A stretch of DNA of 64,000 bases from Pempheris klunzingeri (taxonomy: Eukaryota; Chordata; Actinopteri; Acropomatiformes; Pempheridae), in the NCBI RefSeq assembly GCF_042242105.1, contig NC_092024.1:10007501-10071500 (forward strand), read 5' to 3'. The notes below the pieces were generated by a model that did not search any database, was not told the DNA's origin, and saw only the letters and a list, made by a program, of their open reading frames with translations. Positions 1 to 25,449 of this stretch are shown here, piece by piece (positions within the stretch are counted from its first letter, which is position 1; every line of letters begins with the position of its first letter). The position numbers and the translations under genes are program-made.

Positions 1-279
1 AGTGACCTGTGGTTAAATGACCGTAGTAAATTTCTGTGCTCTTCTCTGTCCTCAGACCTACATGCAGTTTTCTGGGCATTTTCGTACCGTACTCTGAATC
101 TGAAATATAGAAATGATGCACCTCCAAAAATAACTCTACTGCGTCAAAGCATCACAGTGATCATAGTTATTAACATGTTTCTAAAAGTGGCTGAGTGGCG
201 GCTGCCTGCTGTAATAAGGCACCATTAAATATGCAACTGTCTGCAACTCCTTCATTACAATAATTAGGAATGTCAGATC

Positions 280-284
<5 letters not shown>

Positions 285-319
<35 letters not shown>

Positions 320-330
320 TCTCTCTCTCT
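285..330. repeat. (GT)n(CT)n microsatellite next to an eif2ak4 donor
   Basis: A GT run (285-318) passes into a CT run (319-330). It lies in an eif2ak4 intron; the exon 29 donor at 337 is only about 7 nt away. Confidence 0.97.
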
Positions 331-337
331 TTCTCAC

Positions 338-11721
<11,384 letters not shown>

Positions 11722-11734
11722 TCTTCTGCCTCGG

Positions 11735-11740
11735 CTACAT
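11735..11740 (-). promoter_or_regulatory. eif2ak4: start-stop upstream ORF (ATG TAG) in eif2ak4 5' UTR
   Basis: On the minus strand the leader reads gccATGTAGcc, then 13 nt, then the main ATG at 11721. The upstream ATG has G at -3, a good initiation context, and is followed directly by a stop. Start-stop elements stall ribosomes and can lower or condition translation of the main ORF. The element is seen directly; its use depends on transcription starting upstream of it, which I infer from the spacing. Confidence 0.55.
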
Positions 11741-12089
11741 GGCAGTCCCTCCTGTCCTGTCACACTCACAGCCGTCAGACAGAAGGAGGAAGCGGGTCCG
11801 CTCGGCACGTCGCTCCGCCGCCGCTGCACGCCTCCGCTTCCACGTCCTCTTTTTAAACTCTAAACTTTTGCAGGTGCTCGCCTCGCTGACTCTTTGCTCC
11901 TCTGCGAAAGCTTCAAGTTGTCGCGCACGCGACCACAACAACTCTGCGACTGGCGCATGGCCGCTGCAAGCTGCGTCGCAGGTAAAACGTCATCACGTTG
12001 CTTTCTCATAAATGGCCTGCAGAGGGCGTTAATGGTCCCAAACGTCTGCTGGGAAATGTATTTTGCTGCTCATCTTTAAGAATCATGGA

Positions 12090-12245
12090 TGTACTATCAT
12101 AGATAATCGTAAAATACCGTATAATACTGTACTATACCATAGATCACCATGGATTACCATAGATTACTGTACAACACCACAGATTACGATAGAAGAACAT
12201 ACATTAAAACACCAAAGATCACCATTTCATGCCATAGAATACCAC
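12090..12245. repeat. Decayed tandem array with a 10-bp period
   Basis: From about 12134 the sequence falls into tens such as taccatagat, caccatggat, taccatagat, tactgtacaa, caccacagat and tacgatagaa. The flanks keep weaker versions with catagat or gatcaccat. This looks like an old minisatellite with a repeat unit of one helical turn. Confidence 0.7.
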
Positions 12246-13219
12246 ACCGTTTGATGCTGGTTTTATTTCATAGATTCATTATATGTTTTGTATAGAAAAA
12301 TCTTTTTAAAGTAACTAGAGAGATAAAGATAGATACAAGTGGTGGCGTGGAAGTGTACAGGTTTCAACTGGAAACATTCAAGTACCCTAAATTTGTATTA
12401 AATTCAGTGCTTGAGTGAAAGTACTCATGTGCATGTTTCTACCATTAAAACCTGATTTAGATATAAGATGGGAAGGAGTGATTGTATTCATATGACACTT
12501 TTCAAAAACAAAGTTATTGAGTGTTTTACAATAAAAAATCAACCAACCAACAGTTAATAAAAGTACATAAGATCCAAAAACTCCCAGAAAAATATAAAAT
12601 GGCTCCATGGCTCCAACAAAAGAAAAACTCAGAGATTTAACAGAGGATAATGCCTGAGACATCAGACAGGGGCCCAAGCAGCAAAAATTCCAGCACTGAA
12701 ATCTTATGTGTCAATCTTATGTGTTCTTGATCATATAGTAGATATCAATCAGTCAGTTTCCTTAAAGGGGCACTTAGTATAGTATCGTAGTATCTAAGTA
12801 TATTTAGTATAATTAGTATACTTCTATAAAGTTGCACACACAAGACTAATACTAAGATATCCAAGTCAGTACTAGGTTAGTGCCTGGTTAGTACCAGGTA
12901 TTCAAAAACACTGAATCCCACACCAACCAATGTGACACCCCAACCATCCAGGGCCACAGAGGACATTAACAACATTCGTAGTATAAGTAGTTGTAATATT
13001 GTATGAATCATTTGAAAATCACCATTCATACATTATATTTTTATTTAAAAACCTTCCGAATTTAGGAGTGAATGCTGTCTCTCAATGTAGTTTAGTAGAA
13101 AAGCCTGATCACGAATCACATCACCTTTATTTGTGTATCAAAATAATATCAATTCAAGCTATGAAAGTCTGTGGCATGCAAATAGCTATGAGATGCTTAA
13201 GCTGCATCCAGCTCCTATC

Positions 13220-13260
13220 TGTGGAGATAAAGAGGAAATACCGCTATAAATAGGGGGCTC
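13220..13260 (+). promoter_or_regulatory. MEF2/TATA-like element with GATA motif upstream of actc1
   Basis: CTATAAATAG at 13244-13253 is an exact MEF2 consensus and also contains a good TATA box. AGATAA (GATA site) lies 15-20 bp before it and a CTATCT motif slightly further up. It sits about 1.2 kb upstream of actc1 exon 1. It could be a muscle enhancer or an alternative promoter; I cannot tell which from sequence. Confidence 0.35.
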
Positions 13261-14347
13261 TGGTGTCTAGTGCTGCAGCCTGAAGCAGAATGCTCTCACA
13301 TACCTCCAGCTATGATATAAACTCACATATTATATACTGCGCTTTTACATGAGAGTCATTCTTCCTTGCCTGTAGACCTGCATCAATAAATTTATTTTAT
13401 CATTACAAGTACATGATTGGTATTTCCTAATATTTTCTTTGAGTCTGATATTGTGTCAACAAATAATCTGTCAAATGCTTGTATCGTTCCTGCATATATG
13501 GGAGTAGTACTGTACCTCAGACGGTGCATGTACATCAAGGAGAATATATGGGAAAGTGGGTGGCACAAATATGGAGATCCTCTTAGCAAACTTGCAGACC
13601 AGGAACCTCAGTGGCTGCCCATAATGACTCTGCTGCTCACCATAACCCTAGAAGGAGACAGCCTGGCCAATCAGCACGCAGTACTGACACCAGCAGGCCC
13701 CCGCAGACAGCCAGATGAGACACAGAGCCCCGGCTGGCGTTACCATCAGCTGTTCCACACGTTGAGGAGGCTCAGCGCACATACCAGCAGCCTGGTTCAC
13801 AGACATATACAATGTTTTCATCTCCTTAACAAGGCACCAGTGACGCTGGCCCGACTAGGTCATCATAATGGGCCTTCTAGGTGGTTCTGAGTACAGTAAA
13901 ACCTCTTAAGGGACATGATATGGGTGTTCCTGCACATTGGAAGCACATTACGCATCAGAGCAACAGAAAATACAGTATTATAAAACCCTGACTGCGTGAT
14001 ATTCACATATTAAATTATACTGCAACACAGATGCAAGTATGCATTGTTTTAAGGCATGAGGTTACATATTTCAAATTTCAGTTCATGAATAAACTTGAAT
14101 AAATGCATCTGACTCATTATGTTCCTTTCACAAATAAAAGTGTATTAAATCTAATGTTGCTCTCTTGTATCAAGACACAGCATACTTCCTAACAGTGATC
14201 TTCCATTTATCATCACATTAACTTCTGAGCTCTTTATTCTCTACTGGCATTTCATTTCATCTGTGTCAGAGTGACTCCACTGTAGAGAGGTCCCATCCAT
14301 GTATGTAAAACACAGTTTCCTGTGGCTTGTTGATTTTTGCTGGCAGC

Positions 14348-14440
14348 ACTTATTTGGACTTGTGTGAACCCTCAGCCCCGCCCCTGGTCCCCAGACCCAG
14401 TCTGGGTCTTATTTAAGGGGCTCTTCTCCCACTCAGCCTT
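14348..14440 (+). promoter_or_regulatory. actc1: actc1 core promoter: CArG-like and TATA-like boxes
   Basis: ACTTATTTGG at 14348-14357 differs by one base from the CC(A/T)6GG serum response factor site typical of sarcomeric actin promoters. TTATTTAA at 14409-14416 stands at the TATA position, about 30 bp before the likely start near 14440. Motifs are seen directly; function is inferred from the gene class. Confidence 0.6.
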
Positions 14441-14477
14441 TGTCCCAGTGGAAGCATCCGCCTACCAGTGCACCTTG
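14440..14477 (+). other. actc1: actc1 exon 1, non-coding
   Basis: A short leader exon ending ccttg|gtgagt at 14477. Its 5' end is estimated from the TATA-like box. Intron 1 (14478-15505) joins it to the coding exon, the standard layout of vertebrate striated-muscle actin genes. Confidence 0.75.
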
Positions 14478-15518
14478 GTGAGTACATTTCACAGCTCGGC
14501 TCTCTGAACCAATGTGGATATCTGTGTCATTTGTGTGATCAGTTTCACAAGTCTGTTAGTTGGACTGATGATACTTGAATGAGTGAATGGATGAAGAACT
14601 TCAGCTAACTGATGGTTTTTACACGTTGTAATTTCTTACTGAGCTTGTTGAATACAATTGAATTTAGAGTTAGTGGTTATGCCAGATTGGTTGCAGTGGG
14701 ATGTTGAAGTGGAAAGTTTCTGTAGAAAAGCATAGACAGAACTATACATGCAGTATCTCAAACATATTATATTGTAGTATTACTTGGAATGATGTGCAAA
14801 AGTTGGTGAGAAGTTGGCCAAATTCACCTACGCTCCAATGAATGAAGTTAGGAGGCAGCTAGGGCATGGAGCCACGTAGTGAAACAAAAGTGTCACAGTG
14901 AGCCGACAGATGAGTGCTGGCCTGGCTCTGAGACAAACTCTCCCAGACCTGAAATAGCAGGAGATCTATGTGTCGCTTGTTTCACCCTGTTAAGCTCCGT
15001 GGGGGTGCTGAGCTTGAAATAGATCACAGGTCTCTCTGTGATGCCCCTTTTTGGTGCTACCTCAGCAGCTCTGAGAAATCCCAGGAACAATCACGGCTGT
15101 GGAGATATGCTATCAGTAGTTGTACAACAAGGTTAGCACCAAAATAGCATCCAAAGGCATGTTTAATAAGCTTTCTATAGATAGCCCCCATTGAGGCGGG
15201 TTGTATTAGTGTGTGACAGTGATAATACCAGTAGAGCAGTTATCAGATAGTTGGCAGGTCTTCAAAGGCACTGTGGATCACAGTTATTATATTAATCATA
15301 TGAGTGATTTACTGATTATCTCACTGGCTTTTCCAGATATAGCAGGTCTAGTCACTTCATCACATCATCAGCCACTCCAGCAATAAAGTGTCTGTGATTG
15401 TTCAATAATAACCAGCCCTCCTGCTATGTATTGTTTGACAGCTGCTCCTAACACCCAGCTTAAACCTTCTCGCCCTGTGTTCACACCCCACCCCTGACAT
15501 TTCAGACCACCCCAGTGA

Positions 15519-17594
<2,076 letters not shown>

Positions 17595-17670
17595 ACACAC
17601 AACCAACCTCCTTTGGTCCATCCATTCATATGTTATTGTCTCCTGTATATATATGTGTATGTTCTATTGT

Positions 17671-17676
17671 AATAAA
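17671..17676 (+). terminator. actc1: actc1 poly(A) signal AATAAA
   Basis: AATAAA 77 bases after the stop, followed by GT-rich sequence. This gives a 3' UTR of about 100 nt. Confidence 0.85.
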
Positions 17677-18390
17677 GATACGCCCTTGTGAGAGTGTCTA
17701 CTGTGCTGTTTACTCTAACATGTGTGCATACACCACAGATCCTGTGTGATGTCAGTCTGCCTTTGCCTCACACACAGTACATTTATTCCCTTGAGTTTGC
17801 TGAAAGATAGACGTTGACACTTCCACCTAGTGATTCAAGGCAGGAGTGGACATTCACTTTTGATTGAGGAGATGAACAAATAGTAGATTTCTTTGTTTTA
17901 AAGATAAAGAAGATGGCTCCTGCCACAAAACGTTTTGCAGATGAGGTTACACTGCAAACTTCCTTAAGGCGAAGACTGTGACTACCAACTTTCTGATGCT
18001 AGTGTGTTTTAGGTTGATCTTGTTGTGTAATATACAACTTTGTGATCGTTTGCTACTTCGCAGGATCTGAAGTTGCAATCCACTACAACATTTAATTTCT
18101 TGCTCTTTGAGTATCTGTGAGGATTAGCTCTGGTCATCTAACATTTTTCACTCCTCTCATTCTGAGTGATTTCCTTAAACATGAGTCTTGCTTTCAAAAG
18201 TATGATCAGATGGTGTACACAGAAGCACACACACAAGATGCTTGTCTGATGCTAAATTGATATAATATGGTCGTTACATGCGCAGTACAGATTTTTCCAT
18301 TTTTCATTTCAAAGGTGCGAATAGTTTGAATTACAGAGTCAACCGGTTAACCAAAGCGTTCACTGTAAGATTCATCTTGCTCAACAGAAA

Positions 18391-18503
18391 CCGCCCCGCC
18401 CAGTGAGGCTGCCCCGGCTTATAAAACAAACCTCTCATAGAATGTTATTCGAACCAGATCCAGCCAATCAGAGCGGAGAGCGGAGGGAGCGCCGCTGTTT
18501 GAA
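18391..18503 (+). promoter_or_regulatory. arhgap11a: arhgap11a promoter: GC box, CCAAT box and CHR
   Basis: A GC-rich box (ccgccccgccc, near 18391), a CCAAT box at 18464-18468 and TTTGAA at 18498-18503, about 30 bp downstream, occur together. CCAAT plus CHR (TTTGAA) is the arrangement of late cell-cycle genes bound by NF-Y and the DREAM/MuvB complexes, which suits a G2/M RhoGAP. TTCGAA at 18448-18453 is a possible second CHR. The 0.7 kb between actc1 and here shows nothing else. Confidence 0.6.
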
Positions 18504-19036
18504 TGCTCTGCGGAAACAGACTGGACCTCCTAACCACAGCACAATGCAGTTAGCTAGCTAACCAGTTAAATTTGCCTTATTCATGTAGATCGCCGCCCGA
18601 GACGAGGTAAACAGTAACTTTAAGTCGGGTGACACAGAGAATATTTAGTTTTTTTTTCGTACGAGGCTTGCTAATGTGACTTGCTAACGCTAGCTAGCTA
18701 ACTGCATTGCAACTGAAGAACGAGGCTAGCCATTAGCTCCATAATGTAACGTAAGCCAGGTCGTCAACATCTCCTGGGGGCTAAGTAACTCTGTAGTTCT
18801 TGCTATTGAGGTTACAGTAGGCAGACGGTTGTGGAGACCAAGTGTCTTGTGAGTAGTAAAATCCACACGAGGATGACGAGCTAGAAATTTGAAAAAGGGA
18901 GCGTGAAAGTTAGAAAGGCTTGGGATCGGGACGGAGCTGTTACAAGTTACTGTCAGGCTACTTTGGCCATTGAAAGGAGAGAGTGAACGACTCGTTGCAA
19001 AGTTAATCTGAAAGTGCAAGATACGAGGGGTGTAAA

Positions 19037-22000
19037 ATGAAAGTCATGGAGAAAAACGTGATGCGTCTGTTGGCCGTGCAGCACCTCCGCACAGCCCACG
19101 GGATAAAGATAAAGAACTGGAACAAAAACAAAGCAGCCAACTGTAAACCAGCAACCAGCAGCTCGGTGAGTTTAAAGAAAATCAGTCACCAGCGTTGCGT
19201 TACAGCACGATTTACTTGCATTACATTTACACTGATTCCGAAACTTGCGACTTGACAATCTGTTATGGCAGACCACGAATCACAAGTTCACAATATCAGC
19301 CTTTGGGGACACCATTGTTTAGACGCTTGCATCAAATTAGCATATTACTGAAAGCATGCCCCCATTGATGAGACCCATTTGTCCGCAGGCCGTTGTCACC
19401 CATGTCAGTCAGTGCAGATGCTTTGTGTGGCTGCTCTTGTGATTATTCACACCATAAAGTTTCTGACCAGCAATAGAAAGCCAAGTCTAACACGACGCAC
19501 AGGGGCAATGTTTTTCTCATAAATCTTTATGGCACATTGTTGAGATGTTTTTGGCGACAGAAACTTGTCATTTACGTAGGACAATTGAAGTTCCTCAGTT
19601 CCACAGTGAGTTTTTAAAGTGAACCGTTTGTTCTTGTGCACTTGTAATTGGCTTTCAGCAGTCACATGAATTGTTGCAAGAGGCTTTGTGGCTTTTCAAA
19701 TGAGCGCTGAACTTCTGTGTCCTAACATGTGGTGATAGAAAACAAATGCCACAAACTTTCACGCCAGACTTTGCGAGATAATCATGAATTAAGTAATTCT
19801 GCAACTCTGAAAAACACAGAGATTTGGATTTTTGAGGTTCAAAGGCAGCATGTGTCCATGTGAGGAGTGTTTTTTTTCCCCCTCATTGTTTAGCTCTTCT
19901 GAAATCTAACATTGAGCGGCTGATGTCTTTTTTGTGTATTTATTTTTTTTGTTTAATTGTTCCCCCAGACAAAGGTTTTCGGGGTGTTCATGGAGAATTT
20001 ACCCTATTACAATATGGAATGTGGAAGTGTGCCAAGGCAAGTGGAAATGCATATTTACTGAGCTTCCATTTGGCGTGTCATTTCTTGTCCCACCGTGTAC
20101 ATTTTTTATACTAATAACTTCTCTCTGCATTCTCAGCTTTCTGGTCGACGCTTGTATGAGACTGCTGGCACATGTCGATACAGAGGGCCTGTTCAGAAAA
20201 TCGGGTTCTGTCATCCGCCTGAAAGCACTCAGGGTGAGTGATGGCTGAATGTTGACCTTGCATTCACTGAGGGATCTTGACCCTGACAAAGGGCTAATAG
20301 GAGTTTATTTTTTTTCTGTCCAGGCAAAACTGGACGCGGGTGAGGAGTGTCTGTCCGGTGCACTTCCCTGTGACGTGGCCGGTCTGGTGAAGCAGTTCTT
20401 CAGGGAGCTGCCGGAGCCGGTGCTGCCCACAGAGCTGCAGGAGGCCTTTCTCAAGGCTCAACAGCTCGCCACGGTGCAGGAAAGGACCTCTGCCACCATG
20501 CTGCTGTCTTGTGTACTACCCGACCGAAATCTAAACGTTCTGCGTTACTTTTTTGACTTCCTCCAAAACGTGTCTAAGAGGTGCCAAAATTATATTCGTT
20601 ACGCCATTAACAATGTCTTTTCACCCTTCTCTTCATATGTACATTACTGCCGTTTTTCTTTTTCTTTTCTTAATCGCAGGAGTGCAGAGAATAAGATGGA
20701 TAGCAGTAACTTGTCTGTAATCTTGGCTCCCAACCTCCTTCACTTTGGCGACGGCACGGAGAAGATGAACGCCAACACCGAGAAGCGCCTCAAGCTTCAG
20801 GCAGCCATAATACACTGCTTCATAGAGAACGCCCACAGCTTTGGTAGGATTTGAGGCATCTTCTCCTCACCTCTTCTGTGTGTCTGCACTGTAGCTTCGC
20901 GGCACTAAACATTTGGTCTCTTTGTGTCACAGGTGTGTTACCGCAGTCTCTGCTAGAGAAAGTTCCAGCCATGATGGGCTGTGAAACGGGAGTACTGTCC
21001 CCTACTCATGATGAACTTGAGGAGCTGGACGTGAACTCGGGGATGAAGAAGAGACACCGACGCAGCTTCGGAGGTACGACTAAATCATCTGATTTTTTTA
21101 AAATTTGGTGATAGCTGCAGTATGCAAAGATTTAAATCAGATATGGAATTGGCTGGCCAAATTCCAGCTGTACAGTCGGTAAACAGTGTTTATATGGCTC
21201 GGTTTGTCTCGTATTTCAGATATGGTCAATGGTGCTCTGAATAAGATAAAAACTAATAGAACGCCCACAAATGCCACCCAATCAGACAGTCTCGGTAGGT
21301 ACAGTGGTCAGATGAGAGAATGTTGCCTGTCACGTAGCATGATAATACTGCTGTGGTCTCCTATGCTCATGAAACAGCAAGCCTCCTGTTCTTCACGTAG
21401 GAATCAACCGCTTTACTTCATTTCATAGTCAATCTTTTGGTGTGCTTCAGATGAAACTGATTAATATTTGTGTTGCTAATGAATGATTTGATTTAAATGA
21501 TGTGAAATTATGCCTTCTTGTTTCAAATGTCTTTATTGGCTTTAGTTTGCTTTGCCTGTCTGTCGTGCGCATGGATTACAAGAATTCTACCATAATTTTC
21601 AAGACAAGCTAATTCTTCCCAGTGCCTTGGCTCACGATCATCTTTGGAATGTTCTCAATTGTAAAACAAGCAAATCCTGCACATTCAAACATATTGATTC
21701 TTTTGTGATTTTTGGCAGTCTTTTCTTCTGCAACTCCTGTGATAGCCACACCAACCTCAAAGCGAAAACTTCCTTTGGAATCCGGTCACTCTTTTGGATT
21801 CTCAAACAAGAAACGTAGATCTGTCAAAAAGAGCCTCGGCATAGACTTACTTCCAAATACTTTGTTCAACGTGACCTCCACTCCCGGATCAGGTACTGCT
21901 GACTGTTTGATCAAATGGGCATCAGATATTCTGTTAACTCTAAAGCTTGTGGTTAACTTTACATGTTTTTTCCCTTTTTATATATCCTAGTTTACAGTGC

Positions 22001-24895
22001 ATCAGGGGTGTTGGACTCTCCCCAAAATACCCTGTCATCAGCAGGGCCGTCTAGAAGGCAATCGGCAACCTCTGTGAGGAGGAAGAGCAGGCGACTTAGC
22101 AACAGACATGCTGTCAACAGGTACGCACTTTGTCTTCTAGTTATCTGTAAAATTCAGTTATATTATTTGGCAGTCTGCTACAGTAGCAGACATTCACTGA
22201 ATGAAGAGTTAAGACAATGTGATGCAGTGAAACACATTGTGCCACACACTACACTACACTATACTATACAGAGTGATATGTTTGTAAAATATTAACCCCA
22301 GAGCTGCATGCCATTCACGGCTTATCTTGATCCTGATAATAGTTTGAATGTATGTCTTTTTCAGAGTTGAATCTGGAAAGGCTGGCTGCTTTTCTCCTAA
22401 AGTCGGCAAGAAAGAAGCACCGCGCAAATCTCTGCGCTTGCGTTTTAGCCTGGGGAAGAGCAGCAAGGACGCTGTAAGTGTGGCTGTGCAATCGACTTCA
22501 CGACTTCCGGTTCACAGATAAATAGTGAAAAATGGCGTTAATCGCGTGCACTCAGGCGTATGCTGCAGTCAACTGTATTAAAGTCAAGTAACGCATTTGC
22601 ACGAGGGGTGTTTTGTTGGGCAAAATGTTGCACAGTGGCACTTTTTAAAAAAAATTGTGTAACATTCTAAGTTTACTTTCAGTAGTTAACATCTTTAAAC
22701 TAATGTATGCACAAGTTTATGGGTTGTCTTTCAGCACCTTTTTACATTTGTAATATTACAAAATGAATTGTTCATACTTGTATGGTACAAAGTCATAGGA
22801 TATTCCCTGTGCTCAATCTCCAGTGATTTACTATGTTAAGCACTCAGGGGAAAGAATGTTCTTATATACTATATAGTATATAAGTAAGATCTATTGTAAC
22901 CTGTTTCCGTGCACATTGGGCTCTTAAAGTTTTAAGGTGCATAACTTTCTAATGCTCTATAGTCATGTATATTCTGACTTAATAAAGTTATTGACCAACA
23001 CGTCCACTATCTTGTTTCTTCTGAGTGATTTTTCTCATCCTCTGAAGAACTAACAGTCATGGAATTAACAAAATAACTTGACATTTTGGGCAACATCTGT
23101 GGGATCCTTCTTAACAACATAATACTCTAAAGCTTTCTTTCATCTTTCATTTCTCATTCCATGCTGGTGATAAAGGGATCTGAGTCCATTGGCTGGCGAC
23201 TTGCCACTCAGGAGAGCACCACCAGTTTTCGATTCACCAAAGAGACAGAGTTCAGTCCATCGGTTCTGCCTAGAAAAGCCGAAACCAAAAGTGAGTAATC
23301 AAATAAACTGCTGATTAAGTTTTATTCTAGTGTAATGTTACAAATGTGGTGTTTTGTGTTGTAATACCTGCTAATGTCTGCTTTGTTTTACAGGCTCTAA
23401 GTACATCAGCAAGTCTGAAGACAACTTGCTGACCCCCCAATGTGACTCAAGTGCCCACCGGACCTCATGGAGCGGGGAGACTCCCTTAGGAGCCCAGGCT
23501 TTCGGCGGAGGGTCTTTCACAGACACCCCCATGAACATGTGTCTGAAGAGCAACTACATGTCCGAGCCAGCCATTGTGGTATCGAAGCCCCCAGTGGTGG
23601 CCAGCCTTCCCATGAAGCTGTGCTGTGCCTCCAGTGCTGAGAGCCTGGAGAGTGAGAGCCCCATCACTGAAGCACAGAGCCGAGCCGGTCCCACCCTGCT
23701 GAAAATAAAGGCGTTCACAGAGCCGGGCAGTGACCCCCAGGCTGTCGTACAGGACCCCTGCTACTCTACGGAAACGAGCGCCACAAAACCACAAGACAGC
23801 TTCCTCATCCCCCCACCAGAGACTCCTGCAGCCAGAGTTCTGTCTGCGCACACGGAGGCCTCTAGCTTCCCAGCTCAGCAGAGACGTGTGGCTAATGATC
23901 AGAACATTACCTTTGGCCAGATAGAAATTGCCGCTTTATCACCTTTGCATATTGACAGTGTTGTTTTTGAGTCTGATGTGTACGGCAGCCCGGCAGTAAA
24001 TGCTGATAAAGGTTCCTTCTGTGCTGCTCCCATCAGCACCCATAACGGCTCCATGGCAGGAGAGAGTGACAGGGGGGCCGAGCAGGGGAACTGCAGCAGG
24101 CTGATTGATGCTCTGGACATCCAGAGTCCTGCTGTCTTCAAACTGGGTGCCTCCTCTGGGCTGCAGTCCACTCCCTACAAACTGGACCACGAACTCCAAT
24201 ATGAGCTCGGTACGCCCCCTAAAATGAGCGCTGTAGTTGACGCGGTACATGACAGAAATGAGTTTTCCCCAGAGGCTGCTCCTACAGTCCAAATCAGACA
24301 ACCCCTCTCACCACGCAGCCTGGAGACTGAGAAGCGTCGGGTGGCAGACCACATTCAACACTTCAACAAACTCACCCTTCATTCTCCCAGAGGCTCCATG
24401 GCCAAACACGTCCGATCGCCGCTCAGATTCCAGCGCACCCCAGTGCGCCAGACTGTCCGCAGGATGAACTCTCTCCTGGGGGAGAGCAGGAGACCCGCTA
24501 GAAATGCAGAGCTCACCGACAGCCAGAGCAGACAAGTGGTGAAGGCAGTGAGCCTGGAGAGTGGCCTCTCCCCTCTCCCACAGCTACAGCCGTACCAGGG
24601 TGAGGCACAAGTGGGGCTGCCCAGCAGCATTTGTCCCAGAAAGAAACCACCTCCAGTCCCACCCAAAAAGCCAAGCACCCTGCCCCGTAAGCCCAAGGCC
24701 TGCGCTCTGGGCGACGTGACCAACAGGGTCCAAGCAAAGACCAAAGTGGACTGTAGTGTCCCTGAGCCATCGGGAGCTCAGAAGCCTCTTATACAGCAGG
24801 TAGTCCAGAAGGACATGAACCACTACAGAGGTTCACCCAGACACCCTCTGAACCAAGGACGACTGCTGGCTGCCACCAAGCCTGTAGATCTATAG
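19037..24895 (+). CDS. arhgap11a: arhgap11a, Rho GTPase-activating protein 11A
   Basis: A RhoA GAP active in mitosis and cytokinesis. Twelve coding exons: 19037-19165, 19969-20036, 20137-20233, 20324-20580, 20680-20843, 20933-21073, 21220-21294, 21719-21892, 21991-22120, 22365-22473, 23176-23290, 23394-24895; 2961 nt, 986 aa (human 1023). The RhoGAP domain covers about residues 45-240 with the arginine finger R86 in GLFRKSG, plus [13 protein letters not shown] and [18 protein letters not shown]. The tail is long and poorly conserved, except for family blocks [38 protein letters not shown], a proline-rich [11 protein letters not shown] and the C-terminal KPVDL. The start at 19037 has A at -3; Met4 or Met9 are alternatives. 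Intron 2 has a GC donor. The leader (about 18540-19036) contains small upstream ORFs and may hold an intron. Confidence 0.95.
22981..22986 (+). terminator. arhgap11a: Intronic poly(A) signal in arhgap11a intron 10
   Basis: AATAAA followed by T/GT-rich DNA inside intron 10 (22474-23175). Reading on from exon 10 into the intron gives 15 extra residues and a stop at 22519-22521, so use of this site would yield a 463-aa protein that keeps the RhoGAP domain and loses the tail. The use is inferred. Confidence 0.4.
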
Positions 24896-25414
24896 TTCTA
24901 AGTCTATTTGCCCTCCATGTTTCTGCCCCTGTCTGCTGGGACAGTGTGGCAACAAACAGTCCCTTTATGTTATCCATCTTTTCAGGGGTTTTAATTTATT
25001 TTTAGCTGTGCTAGGTGATGTTTGTCCATATGCCTTATGTTTAGAAGTTAAGTGTCGACACATATCAGCCTTCATGATCATATGCTGCGTAGTGTTTAGA
25101 CTGTAGTGTGCAGGCCTGATTATGTGAAATGTGATTGATGGTATGACTGGAATTGTTTAGATCAAGTCTTATGCTTCTATTTATGCATTTTTATATCTAA
25201 TCCTTAGTTAGATTTTTTTTTTTTTTTAAACTGTTTACTTAAATTGAAGCTGTTTTATTACAGAATATTTTCTTACTATCTCTTCAACCTAAAGAAGATA
25301 AAAAAAAAATGCACCTTCTGTTGTATTTTAGGGAGGAAAAAAATCCAAACAGTATTGATCTCATCATCTGTCTACAGCCAGTAAACTGCATTGCCATGTG
25401 AGCTGCTTCAGACC

Positions 25415-25420
25415 AATAAA
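25415..25420 (+). terminator. arhgap11a: arhgap11a distal poly(A) signal AATAAA
   Basis: AATAAA 520 bases after the stop. No earlier consensus signal was seen in the 3' UTR from 24896. Confidence 0.7.
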
Positions 25421-25449
25421 ACGGCACATACCCGCACTTCTCTGCAGCT

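Larger units (their letters stand above)
11742..14340. other. Intergenic region between eif2ak4 and actc1
   Basis: It holds the eif2ak4 leader and promoter (CpG-rich to about 12000), a decayed 10-bp tandem array, TA-rich low-complexity DNA near 12770-12900, a MEF2/TATA-like element near 13244 and an unassigned open frame at about 13498-13890. I see no supported gene here. Confidence 0.8.

Noticed and set aside
1..337. A further eif2ak4 exon at the left edge
   Set aside because: No frame matching the GCN2 C-terminal region with splice sites was found; treated as intron.
11735..11941. Arg-rich frame upstream of the eif2ak4 start
   Set aside because: It begins at TTG and is out of frame with GCN2; it is the GC-rich leader.
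13417..13890. 157-codon open frame between eif2ak4 and actc1
   Set aside because: It starts at a non-ATG codon, the first ATG is near 13498, and I recognise no domain. Kept only as a finding, not called as a gene.
23486..24823. Several minus-strand frames of 75-121 aa
   Set aside because: Antisense shadows of the large last exon of arhgap11a.
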